From a virus, in IMG/VR virus record IMGVR_UViG_3300025889_017816, positions 55,475-119,474 of that record: 64,000 nucleotides of DNA; one strand, given 5' to 3'. Position 1 is the first letter of the stretch; every line of letters starts with the position of its first letter. Positions 35,794 to 44,399 of the stretch are shown here, in pieces. The position numbers and the translations under genes were made by a program. The notes below the pieces were generated by a model. It was not told where the DNA came from, made no database searches, and saw only the letters and a list, made by a program, of their open reading frames with translations.

Positions 35794-36592
35794 AATTATT
35801 ATTTTTTATAAAAGTATACAGGCAATTTGCAATAACTTTATAACCTTCTATGGTAGGATGAATACAATTTGCCAAATAGGTTAATGGCCATGGTAATTCT
35901 GTATAAGTACCAAAATGTTCATCATGGTTACAAAAACCATCTAAATCAGATAAAAGATTTATAAAATTTTTATATTGGTCATGTTTATGGTAGTAATTAT
36001 CCCATTTAATTAAATTTGTGTATTTTTCTCCAATGTGATTTTTCAAATATCCAGGCAAAAAATATGGATCATATGCATTTGCAAATATGAATTTGAAATT
36101 ATATCTTTCTGCAAAAGTTTGAGCTTCCAGTACCGCAGCTAAAAATTCCATACACATCATTGCAGGGCAAAAAATTTCGGTTCTATATGCATCCCACCAA
36201 GGCTTTGGTGGGTCGTGAGGTTGCGGCCAAGCCGTCCAAAACTTATAGTGTTGATCTGGGCGATCATTAAATGTGTCCCATCTCTCTAATCCTGGACACA
36301 TTAAAATAATTATTCCGCTATCATTTTCCCAATCCACCTCGTCGGTTAAATAAAGTTGTTTTACAGCGGCCGTGTTGCCTATCCCTCTAACTCCTAAATT
36401 CACAGGAGTGTAATCGGTTAGATGATCTCTACACAAAACATTAATCCAACTATTTTCGTGTTCATATCCTCTCAGATGTTCATCAGGAACCCCGCGCAAG
36501 TTTACACGACCATTGTATTGTTTCCATATTTCTTCCGGATATCCACCTTCACCTTGAGCCCAACTACATCCCAACCCAACTATTTTTTTCAT
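35783..36592 (-). CDS. SGNH-hydrolase-like protein (copy 3)
   Basis: A 269-residue protein. The N-terminal 'VGLGCSWAQGEGGYP' carries the nucleophile Ser in a G-C-S context. 'NLGVRGIGNTAAV' near 68-80 matches the Gly/Asn oxyanion blocks, and 'CIHPTIEGY' near 248 supplies the final His. No signal peptide. It is sandwiched between transferase copies D and E with overlaps at both ends, making a transferase-SGNH-transferase-SGNH run. Acylation or deacylation of the glycan under construction is a guess from context. Confidence 0.62.
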   Translation of the reverse strand: MKKIVGLGCSWAQGEGGYPEEIWKQYNGRVNLRGVPDEHLRGYEHENSWINVLCRDHLTDYTPVNLGVRGIGNTAAVKQLYLTDEVDWENDSGIIILMCPGLERWDTFNDRPDQHYKFWTAWPQPHDPPKPWWDAYRTEIFCPAMMCMEFLAAVLEAQTFAERYNFKFIFANAYDPYFLPGYLKNHIGEKYTNLIKWDNYYHKHDQYKNFINLLSDLDGFCNHDEHFGTYTELPWPLTYLANCIHPTIEGYKVIANCLYTFIKNNNYDT

Positions 36593-37902
36593 AGGAATTT
36601 ACTCCAAAATGTTTTACTTAAATTTTTATCACGATAAACTTCTACCAATCTCTGGTAGTTATAATCTACAATCTCTAAGGTTTCTTCAAAAAATTTTTTC
36701 TTTGTTTCTAAATCCCATAGATTTATTTCTTTACATATTTCACCTACTCTAATATATCGGTCATAATCATTTTGAATATCATCATAATCTTCAGGGAACC
36801 AATTTGAAAATGTTTTATAACCATGGTTTCTAAAATATCTCAAAACTCCTGGTGTGCTTAAAATCATAAAAGGTTTTTTATAATAAATTGGTTTATATGA
36901 TTTTTCTGAAATTTGTTGGACAGCTCCGTTACCTTGTGTTTCAGTAACCAAACAAACCAAAGATGCTTCATACCAGGAGCGCAATTTCCTCATTGTATCT
37001 TGTACCATATCACCATAACTAGTATCAATGTCTACACGCAATGGTAACCTATTTTGTATGTTATTTAAATCTTCTTCAGTAAGTCCTATTCTTTGAGCAA
37101 ATGTTCTATTAACCACATCCTTCCATACTTGTCCTGTACTATCCGGATGTTCTGCAGGCATACTAAAAAAACTATCTTTGAGTAAATCATTTTTGTAAAA
37201 ATACATAAGAAGATTAATTCTGTGTTCTCTGTATCTTCTATTCAAACAAATAAATGTGGTTTTTATATTTTTAAAATCTTTATTTCCAATATAGTTGGAT
37301 TGTGGCCCCTGAAAATTTCTAGAAAGATGCCATTCATTGCTGTCCCAAAAAGTTATATTCATTCTTTGATCTATTGGGATGTTTTCATTATTACACCATT
37401 CCGTATATAATTCATTCCCGTTTGGGGCGCCGGACTGATAAAAAACTTTTGGTAAAGGTATATGATGTTCAGAAAAATATTTGTGCATTGTTTTATACAA
37501 ATATGGATAAATTTCTGCCTCAACTGAATATTCTAACAACAAATAACCATTACCGGACCTTATTCCGTGTTTTATATGGCCAGGTGTATTACTAAGTTCA
37601 AACAACCCAGGAGAATGATCATAAATGAAATAACCTGGAAAAGGTTTTTCATGATGTAGTTCAAAGGGATAAACAAAAGTATCTTCCGGTTTAATTTCTG
37701 ATGATGGAATTAATTCAAAAACATCTTTCATAGTAGAAAAAAAATTTGAGTTTATTCCACTAGATCTCCATTTTTTTGATAATCTATTTGAGTGTTGTAC
37801 CTCTTCGAGAACCGAAGATAATTGGTATATGTTCGGTGTTTCTAGATTTGGTATTGGTCCGGTCGGACCAAACCAATCGTATACTATTTTAATTTTCTTC
37901 AT
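36589..37902 (-). CDS. Glycosyltransferase-like protein, cassette family copy E
   Basis: A 437-residue family member. Motif 1 reads 'TFICLNRRYREHRINLLMYF' near 210-230, the clearest copy. Motif 2 reads 'CLVTETQGN...ISEKSYKPIYYKKPFMILS' near 320-350, then the G-Y-K-T-F and E-D-Y-D-D-I tail. The N-terminal half has 'KTTFICLN' preceded by a W-H-L-S-R-N-F segment not seen in the others. Overlaps: four bases with SGNH copy 3 and 14 bases with SGNH copy 4. Confidence 0.57.
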   Translation of the reverse strand: MKKIKIVYDWFGPTGPIPNLETPNIYQLSSVLEEVQHSNRLSKKWRSSGINSNFFSTMKDVFELIPSSEIKPEDTFVYPFELHHEKPFPGYFIYDHSPGLFELSNTPGHIKHGIRSGNGYLLLEYSVEAEIYPYLYKTMHKYFSEHHIPLPKVFYQSGAPNGNELYTEWCNNENIPIDQRMNITFWDSNEWHLSRNFQGPQSNYIGNKDFKNIKTTFICLNRRYREHRINLLMYFYKNDLLKDSFFSMPAEHPDSTGQVWKDVVNRTFAQRIGLTEEDLNNIQNRLPLRVDIDTSYGDMVQDTMRKLRSWYEASLVCLVTETQGNGAVQQISEKSYKPIYYKKPFMILSTPGVLRYFRNHGYKTFSNWFPEDYDDIQNDYDRYIRVGEICKEINLWDLETKKKFFEETLEIVDYNYQRLVEVYRDKNLSKTFWSKFL

Positions 37903-38788
37903 TAGTAATTACCGTTATAATCCTATTTGCTGCAGTTTGATGTCCTCTCCAACTTGGGTGTATTCCATCTACTCCTGCATGGATATGATACCAATCACAA
38001 TGACCTTGTTGAAAATTTAAAATAAAAGGCTCAACAATTAAATGTGTTCTAAAAATTTCAAAATCATATTTCGGCCACATATCATCTAAAATAAAATTAT
38101 AAACCTTAATATTAAGTGCTTGTAAAAATAAATTTACTTGATTGTAATATTGTACAAAGGAATTACTCCAAGTTTCTTGTACAACTGCACTTCTTAGAAA
38201 ATTTTCCTGATATACATTCACTGCTTCGTCCCAAAGGTTTGTGGGGGTATTTGTTGGTAATAAATGTAATGCAGTACCTTCGTTATTGATACAATCAATT
38301 ACCTTGGTTTGTCTTGACGGTTCTGGCCATACTATAAGGATTCTTTCTGGTTTTGGTCTATTTTGCATAAACCATCCGAAAATATTTAGACTTACATATT
38401 CTGGAGATCCACCACCTTTAGATATGTTCACAACATTTCTATTAAAATGTTCTTGATAATAATGATCCCAACGTTCCTTTAATCGCACACCAATGCCTTC
38501 TGGCACAGAACACCCTATTGCTAAATCATAAGGACCTTTATTGATAATATCAAATTCATGAGTTCTATAACCATAGCTATTGAAAAAATAGAAATCATCT
38601 TCCAGATTTCTATATGGCCATTCTTCCTCTGAAACATTTTTAGGTATAATAACACTATCTACAAAATTATAATATAGATTTTCGTCCCACGTTCCTAAAA
38701 ATTTTCTAGGTCCCAGGTGATTGTAACCTTCCACATATTTTAATATGTCTCTATATAAATGATTTGGTTTAAAAGTCAAATTACGCAT
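37889..38788 (-). CDS. SGNH-hydrolase-like protein (copy 4)
   Basis: A 299-residue protein. The SGNH block I ('LAIGCSVPEGIG') starts only at residue about 90, so there is an extra N-terminal segment. 'NISKGGGSPEYV' gives the glycine block, and 'DGIHPSWRGHQ' near 280 the Asp-x-x-His. 'ILIVWPEPSRQT' links it to copy 2. The start overlaps the radical-SAM gene stop by one base. Cytosolic, substrate unknown. Confidence 0.6.
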   Translation of the reverse strand: MRNLTFKPNHLYRDILKYVEGYNHLGPRKFLGTWDENLYYNFVDSVIIPKNVSEEEWPYRNLEDDFYFFNSYGYRTHEFDIINKGPYDLAIGCSVPEGIGVRLKERWDHYYQEHFNRNVVNISKGGGSPEYVSLNIFGWFMQNRPKPERILIVWPEPSRQTKVIDCINNEGTALHLLPTNTPTNLWDEAVNVYQENFLRSAVVQETWSNSFVQYYNQVNLFLQALNIKVYNFILDDMWPKYDFEIFRTHLIVEPFILNFQQGHCDWYHIHAGVDGIHPSWRGHQTAANRIITVITNEEN

Positions 38789-39753
38789 TATTTTCTCTTA
38801 GGTATAATGATATCAGTTCCACAAACGCAATGATATTTATCACAAATTATACTTTTTGGTTTTACCTGTTCAACATCAGTTAAAATGTGACCAACCACAC
38901 CAGAAACACCACAACTAGCCATGGTTATTAATCCTGCGGGGTTAATAAAAACTGAATCTCCGATATCACATTCCCAACCTGTAAAAAAATTCTGACGGGC
39001 AATGATAATTTCATTACTGTTTATAAATTTGTCTGTACCGTCTGACCATTTACCATAGGAAACAGCAACACTATCTTTAAATGGTTTGTTGGGGGCAAAC
39101 TTAACTTCCAGATCTTGGTGATTTTCTATCCATTCATTTTTAGCAGAATCTTTATATTCCCATGGCTTTGCAAAAGCAGACATTTCATCAAACAAAGGTG
39201 TCCATTCAATATAATAACCAGGCAATTCTCTCTTTAACATTTCACCATATTCTACAACTTCCCAAAATTTTTCATCATGTAATAAAAGTTTATTACAAAA
39301 GTAATTTATTTTATCGCATAAAAATAAACTATTTTTAAAATATCTTTCTTTGTTTACCCCTTCAATATGAAAACTAGCTACAATGTCATCAAAGAGCTGG
39401 TAATGAGATTTCCACCAAGATGTAGCTCTACTTAAATTAGTATTAATAGCTATTGTATTATTTGGTGTATTTTCTTTGAAAAACTCTACTACAGGAATTA
39501 AATTTTTCCAAATCGTTGGTTCTCCACCACTCAAATATAACTTGAAAGCGTTATAACCATTTTCCTTGTAGATGTTAATTATTTTTTCTAGTTGACGAAG
39601 ATATATATCCGTGTTATCATCATTTTTATGATTACCATTCCAATTACCTGGATTACAATAACTACAACTATAGTTACAATTATCGCTAACCTGCCAAGTA
39701 ATGGCTAGATATTTTTCTTTAGGGTATATTTCTTCTATTCTTGATTGGACCAT
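38788..39753 (-). CDS. Radical SAM protein (compact)
   Basis: A 321-residue radical SAM enzyme. The cluster motif 'DNCNYSCSYCNPGNW' (C-x3-C-x2-C, residues about 21-35) is followed by 'LYLSGGEPTIW', the conserved GGEP that binds SAM. Further Cys near the C-terminus (G-W-E-C-D, A-S-C-G-V, then C-D-K-Y-H-C-V-C) look like an auxiliary SPASM-type cluster. Such enzymes modify peptides or sugars by hydrogen abstraction. It overlaps the next radical SAM gene by 19 bases. Confidence 0.82.
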   Translation of the reverse strand: MVQSRIEEIYPKEKYLAITWQVSDNCNYSCSYCNPGNWNGNHKNDDNTDIYLRQLEKIINIYKENGYNAFKLYLSGGEPTIWKNLIPVVEFFKENTPNNTIAINTNLSRATSWWKSHYQLFDDIVASFHIEGVNKERYFKNSLFLCDKINYFCNKLLLHDEKFWEVVEYGEMLKRELPGYYIEWTPLFDEMSAFAKPWEYKDSAKNEWIENHQDLEVKFAPNKPFKDSVAVSYGKWSDGTDKFINSNEIIIARQNFFTGWECDIGDSVFINPAGLITMASCGVSGVVGHILTDVEQVKPKSIICDKYHCVCGTDIIIPKRK

Positions 39754-41021
39754 AAGTATAATTCTTTAAATTGAGGAATAGCTTCAAAAATATTTTCATT
39801 TCTTAATTCATCATAAGTTGCATTTAGTTTAAAAAATTCTTGGACTCCACCTTTATTGGATTTTACATGATCCAATGCTCCTATAATAGGTAATAATTTA
39901 TCTATATAAGGATGAGATTCAGGAAATTTAGTCCTCATATCATGATGGTGTTGTCTCCACATTTGCTGTACGTTCTTTGCTATATGTAGAGGTAAAATAT
40001 CTATAGATTGATACCAAGGATAAGTTAGAATATTCAATCTCATACTATTTTCTGAAAAATCTATTATTTCATTTTTAATTAACCATTCATGTAATTTTGG
40101 GAAATCAAAAATGTTGTATAAAGATATAGTAGGTGTTATACCAAATTTAACATGGGGGACTTCTTTTTTTAATTCGTTAATGTTTTTAACAATTTGCTCC
40201 CAATTTGCACCATGTCGAAGAAATTGTATGACATCTCCCATTGCATCTAAACTGGCCCATATTTGAACGTTTTTAAATTTTTTCCAATAATCTATAGCAT
40301 TTTTATCTTTATATCTTAAGGTCAAAAAATTTGTCGTATATGTTAATTCCACATCTGTGTGATGATTTTCCAACCAATAATCTAAAATATCATAATGCTC
40401 TTTGGTTATCAAAGATTCTCCGCCAGCAAAATATACCTCTTCCACATCAAGAAGATAAGGCTCCAATTTATTTAAAAGATTATTTTTTTCATTATTAGAA
40501 ACTACAATTTTTTTCATGTTAAAAAAAGTTTCTAAGTTTTCTTTTCCTTTATCTCCGTACATTTGGACATATTCTTCAGCCCAACGACTACTGCAGGCTG
40601 GACCACAAGTACGACATTTCATATTACAAAGATTACTAAACCTTATATCTAGGTATTTCATCTTAAAATCTGTAATTTCACCATCATCTTTTGTATTTTC
40701 TACCAAAGTTTTAGAGCTTTGTAATCTTCTTGTATTATTAGATTGTCTCAACGACCATAAACCATATCCTTCCAATTCATAACATCTTTTACATTCTTCT
40801 ACATACTCATCTTTTAACATACTAACACGTATTTCTTTATATCTTTCTGAATTCATCATATCCAGGACGGTTTTTTTATCCGTAGAAGAAACCGGTTTAT
40901 TTGAATCAGCCACACAACACGGCATTATTCTTTTGTCCGGCCAGGCATGAAAATGAATCCAAGGCAAAACACAAAAATGCTTAGTTTGTTCTGGGTTACT
41001 CAATATCGGCAAGGTTTTCAT
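39735..41021 (-). CDS. Radical SAM protein, twitch/SPASM type (copy 1 of 3)
   Basis: A 428-residue protein with an unusual layout. An N-terminal Cys-rich segment ('FCVLPWIHFHAWPDKRIMPC' followed by C, then E-E-C-K-R-C) resembles a SPASM/twitch auxiliary-cluster domain. It is placed before the radical SAM core 'RFSNLCNMKCRTCGP' (near 130-145) and 'VYFAGGESLI'. The next two genes have the same layout. Related proteins occur in marine phages and bacteria with unknown substrates. Confidence 0.8.
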   Translation of the reverse strand: MKTLPILSNPEQTKHFCVLPWIHFHAWPDKRIMPCCVADSNKPVSSTDKKTVLDMMNSERYKEIRVSMLKDEYVEECKRCYELEGYGLWSLRQSNNTRRLQSSKTLVENTKDDGEITDFKMKYLDIRFSNLCNMKCRTCGPACSSRWAEEYVQMYGDKGKENLETFFNMKKIVVSNNEKNNLLNKLEPYLLDVEEVYFAGGESLITKEHYDILDYWLENHHTDVELTYTTNFLTLRYKDKNAIDYWKKFKNVQIWASLDAMGDVIQFLRHGANWEQIVKNINELKKEVPHVKFGITPTISLYNIFDFPKLHEWLIKNEIIDFSENSMRLNILTYPWYQSIDILPLHIAKNVQQMWRQHHHDMRTKFPESHPYIDKLLPIIGALDHVKSNKGGVQEFFKLNATYDELRNENIFEAIPQFKELYLWSNQE

Positions 41022-42252
41022 ACCATTCTCTCAATTCGGGGAAAGACTCACAAAAATTTTCGTTTCTTATACTATCAAAATGCTGAGTTAAATTTTTAAA
41101 TTTCTTTTGCCATTCTATATTTGGTTCAGTATCTTCCTGAATAAAATGGTATATGTCGGTCAAATTACTTTTGATTGGACCATCTTCATGTGTATTTAAC
41201 CAATTTAGAATTTTATTTTTTGCTTCAGTTTTTAATTCTGTTGTTAGAACATTGTTCAAATTATAATGATCTGGATTAATTAATTTATAAAAAGAGCAAG
41301 TAGTTGTTTTCCAATCTATCAACCCTTCCTGATGTAAATGATCTAAAAAATCTGTTATTGTTAATATATTAAAAACACCAACTACACAATTGAATGAAAT
41401 AGAAACTGAAGGACATTTTTTTTGAACTATTTTCAAATTTTCTAAAATTTTATTCCATTCGGTACCATGTCTCATGTATTCTGCTCTAGACCCAAAACTA
41501 TCTAAACTACCATACACTTCGACCTTTTTAAACTCATTCCATAAATCGGTGACATTTTTATTTTTAAATTCTAATCTACTGCAATTTGTATTATATCTTA
41601 ATATAACATCCGTGCTGTTATTGTCAATAAGATATTCCAATATTTGATAATGTTCGGGGGTAATTAATGGTTCTCCACCAGCAAAATATAACATTTCCAA
41701 ATCACCTAAATGAGGCTCAAATTGTTTCAGCAAGTTGGGATCCCCATTTGAGGCATGCATTAATCCATTTACTTCTCCGTATCCTTGTTTGAAAGATTCA
41801 GCAGCCCAGGTAGAAGAAAACATATCACCACAAGTTCTGCACTTAAAATTACATAGGTTACTAAACCTAACATCAAAATATTTCAAATGCATCCCAGGAA
41901 GATATCCATCTTCTAAAGTTTCTTTGGTTAAATCAAAATGTTGCCCAAATTCATTGTTTGCAAAATTTCTAAATGAAAATCCACCTGAACCAGTAGATTC
42001 ATGTCTATAACAATTTGCACACCCTTCTACAATTTCACCAGCAAGTAATTTTTTGCGAACTTCTTTTAATTCTGGGCTGTTCCAAAGTTCTTCAATAGAA
42101 GATTCTCTTACATTTCCTATCGGATTTTCGTAACGAGTGGTACAACATGGATATGCAGCTCCATCGGTATTTACATATAGATGTATCCATGGAAACATAC
42201 AAAATGTTTTGTTAGTTTCTAATAACTTATCAAGTTCTGGATGTTTACTCAT
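40996..42252 (-). CDS. Radical SAM protein, twitch/SPASM type (copy 2 of 3)
   Basis: A 418-residue paralogue of the neighbouring gene. N-terminal 'FCMFPWIHLYVNTDGAAYPC' (followed by C) and 'GCANCYRHE' form the auxiliary-cluster part. The core is 'VRFSNLCNFKCRTCGD' near 135 and 'LYFAGGEPLI' near 190. The two copies share 'W-N-S/M-N-S-E...EVRKKL' and 'S-L-D' segments, pointing to tandem duplication. Overlap with copy 1 is 26 bases, one of the longest in the operon. Confidence 0.82.
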   Translation of the reverse strand: MSKHPELDKLLETNKTFCMFPWIHLYVNTDGAAYPCCTTRYENPIGNVRESSIEELWNSPELKEVRKKLLAGEIVEGCANCYRHESTGSGGFSFRNFANNEFGQHFDLTKETLEDGYLPGMHLKYFDVRFSNLCNFKCRTCGDMFSSTWAAESFKQGYGEVNGLMHASNGDPNLLKQFEPHLGDLEMLYFAGGEPLITPEHYQILEYLIDNNSTDVILRYNTNCSRLEFKNKNVTDLWNEFKKVEVYGSLDSFGSRAEYMRHGTEWNKILENLKIVQKKCPSVSISFNCVVGVFNILTITDFLDHLHQEGLIDWKTTTCSFYKLINPDHYNLNNVLTTELKTEAKNKILNWLNTHEDGPIKSNLTDIYHFIQEDTEPNIEWQKKFKNLTQHFDSIRNENFCESFPELREWYENLADIE

Positions 42253-43634
42253 AGTTTTTTGCCTGCAAGATAGAAATCCTTGTATTCTGGGAATGTTTCC
42301 AAGAAGTTTGTTCCTCTTCTCTTATCATATTCGGTAAACCATTGATAAAAATCCTTATGACCCATTTCTTGTCTTGCGGGATCATAATGGGTTGCTTCCA
42401 TGTATTTCAAAACACGCTTGAATCTTTCCAACTCAAGTTCAGAAAATTTTGTTACATCATTTTCATCTGTGTTTTGCTTCATGAAGTCATAATGCTTGTA
42501 CATATATGGCATGAAAACATCTTTAGGTAGAATATTCATATCATACTGTATAGGTTCTTTGAGATATGGTGTATCAAAGCGTATCTTTCTTTCCAATGGT
42601 CTTATTTCGTCATCAGGAATGACATCATTGTATTTAATACGCCACTCTAATATTTTCTTTAACAATTTGTCAAAATTTGCAATGCTTAATGCGTTAAAAG
42701 TAATCATGAAAGTAACATGGCTCTTGGTCATGTTCACATAAGTATCTAAATTATTTTCCCAAGTTTGTAAATTCAATCCTGTTCTTAGATATTCGGCCTG
42801 TGGGCCCCATGTATCAACACTACTAAACAATTTAAATTTTTTAATACACTTATTGTCCAATAGTTCAGTAACGTGGTTTGAAAGACGAACAACCCATTCG
42901 TTTTTTCCACCCAAATTACTATTGATGTTTAATTCTAAATTGGGTTGTGGATCTTCTTTCAAAGATTCTAACAATCTCCAAGTACTTTTATGCATCAAAG
43001 GTTCTCCGCCAGTTAAGCGAAGAATGTTCAGAGTTTTTCTAACTTCAGGCCACCATTTCCACCAAGCATCTACATAAGGATTGGTTTCTTCCTCATACAT
43101 AGTGAACCAATCAATATCATTACGATGATTTTTAACCATGGTATAAGGACCATGGGTCTTAATCTCATTATAATATCTTGAAGATGCCTTAGGATGACAA
43201 TATCCACACTTAAAATTACACTCGTTACCAAAACTTAATTCAATATATTCTGGATTAATGTTTTGATCCCATGGTCCGTTTTTAATTTGTTCATATCTTT
43301 CATCTGTGTATATGGATGCTGTACGAATATGTCGGTCAGAAATATAATCAGGACCCATGTCTTCAATGTTCCAACAATATTGACATCCAGAAGGTCTTTC
43401 TCCATTTAACATCTGAAGACGTTCTTGTTTTTTATGTGAAGTATTATGTAGTGCTGAAGGATTATCTTTTAACTCATCCAACATAATTTTATGCGGAGCA
43501 GGGTGATAACAACTATGGGTTTCACCTGTTTGCAAATATATTGTAACGTGGTGCCACTTAGCCAAACAAAAAGTACAGCTTAGTTTATCCACTACAGGTA
43601 AAACTTTTTTAATTCTGTCTAAATCATAACTCAT
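42249..43634 (-). CDS. Radical SAM protein, twitch/SPASM type (copy 3 of 3)
   Basis: A 461-residue protein. N-terminal Cys pairs ('LSCTFCLAKWHHV', 'SCYHPAP', 'GCQYCWNIE') form a likely auxiliary cluster domain. The radical SAM motif is 'FGNECNFKCGYCHP' near 150 and the SAM-binding 'LRLTGGEPLMH' near 210. It is slightly longer than copies 1 and 2 and its codon use is a little less AT-extreme. It overlaps the methyltransferase-like gene by 11 bases. Confidence 0.82.
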   Translation of the reverse strand: MSYDLDRIKKVLPVVDKLSCTFCLAKWHHVTIYLQTGETHSCYHPAPHKIMLDELKDNPSALHNTSHKKQERLQMLNGERPSGCQYCWNIEDMGPDYISDRHIRTASIYTDERYEQIKNGPWDQNINPEYIELSFGNECNFKCGYCHPKASSRYYNEIKTHGPYTMVKNHRNDIDWFTMYEEETNPYVDAWWKWWPEVRKTLNILRLTGGEPLMHKSTWRLLESLKEDPQPNLELNINSNLGGKNEWVVRLSNHVTELLDNKCIKKFKLFSSVDTWGPQAEYLRTGLNLQTWENNLDTYVNMTKSHVTFMITFNALSIANFDKLLKKILEWRIKYNDVIPDDEIRPLERKIRFDTPYLKEPIQYDMNILPKDVFMPYMYKHYDFMKQNTDENDVTKFSELELERFKRVLKYMEATHYDPARQEMGHKDFYQWFTEYDKRRGTNFLETFPEYKDFYLAGKKL

Positions 43635-44304
43635 TATACCCTATCTCCATGAATCTTGTGAATTGTACACAATCTAATTCTCCACTATATAAAACTTTAT
43701 CCATTTTATTTTTTTGTAAAAACTCTTTCATGTTTTCCGATGTTCTTATGTGGTCATCCAAAGAAGAAAAATTATTACCCTGTAAACATACCAGTGTGTT
43801 TAATGGTATGTTACCAACCCAAGTATTAAAATCTTCCTGTGTAATATGTTCCGTACTAGTATTAACAATTAGAGTGGTTATTTCTTGAATTTCAATATCT
43901 CTATAGGTGGTTTTAAAATTATGATAAAAAAATTCATCTATTTTAGTCATATCCTGTGTTAGAAATATTATCCTGGGATCATAATTTGTTAACATAGAAC
44001 CCTGGTCCGCACATTTTTCATCCTTATCTATACTATAAACTTTTTTAATATTAGGTAAATTGTCAATAATATACATTGCAGCTAAACCATGCCATCCACC
44101 AAAAACATAGGCTACTCCTTCTTTCTCTAAAGAAGGATTGTTTTTATAGATGTTTTTTATTTCTTCAATCATCCAACCTTTACTTTTTATTTGACTGCCC
44201 CAAAAGGCTTCTAATAAATCATATTTGGTTTTAGGATCTTCCGTATTTCGAATAACATTCATCCAATGGATAAATCTATCCTCAATGATATATGAATGGG
44301 TCAC
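43624..44304 (-). CDS. Class I SAM-methyltransferase-like protein
   Basis: A 226-residue protein. 'AYVFGGWHGLAAMYIIDNLP' (near 64-83) fits the glycine-rich SAM loop, 'KVYSIDKDEKC' the acidic residue after beta-2, and 'DPRIIFLTQDM' the next strand. The catalytic part is not recognisable. The start is a GTG with AGGAG 11 bases upstream. A methyl group or a mere SAM-binding scaffold are both possible. Confidence 0.55.
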   Translation of the reverse strand: MTHSYIIEDRFIHWMNVIRNTEDPKTKYDLLEAFWGSQIKSKGWMIEEIKNIYKNNPSLEKEGVAYVFGGWHGLAAMYIIDNLPNIKKVYSIDKDEKCADQGSMLTNYDPRIIFLTQDMTKIDEFFYHNFKTTYRDIEIQEITTLIVNTSTEHITQEDFNTWVGNIPLNTLVCLQGNNFSSLDDHIRTSENMKEFLQKNKMDKVLYSGELDCVQFTRFMEIGYNEL

Positions 44305-44398
44305 GCTTTCTTAGCTCCTTCATTTTACGCTTATTGCGATATTTTACTAACAAGGATATCATTTTGTCTACAATGATATCAATTAAATTTAAAAACAT
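44282..44398 (-). CDS. 38-residue small protein with hydrophobic N-terminus
   Basis: A short ORF filling the only sizeable gap in the cassette. Residues 1-19 are amphipathic to hydrophobic (M-F-L-N-L-I-D-I-I-V-D-K-M-I-S-L-L-V-K) and 20-32 strongly basic. It starts two bases after the preceding stop and overlaps the next gene by 23 bases, as other real genes here do. A weak GAG lies four to six bases upstream. It could be a membrane-tethering peptide or simply a coupling leader. Confidence 0.45.
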   Translation of the reverse strand: MFLNLIDIIVDKMISLLVKYRNKRKMKELRKRDPFIYH

Positions 44399-44399
44399 A

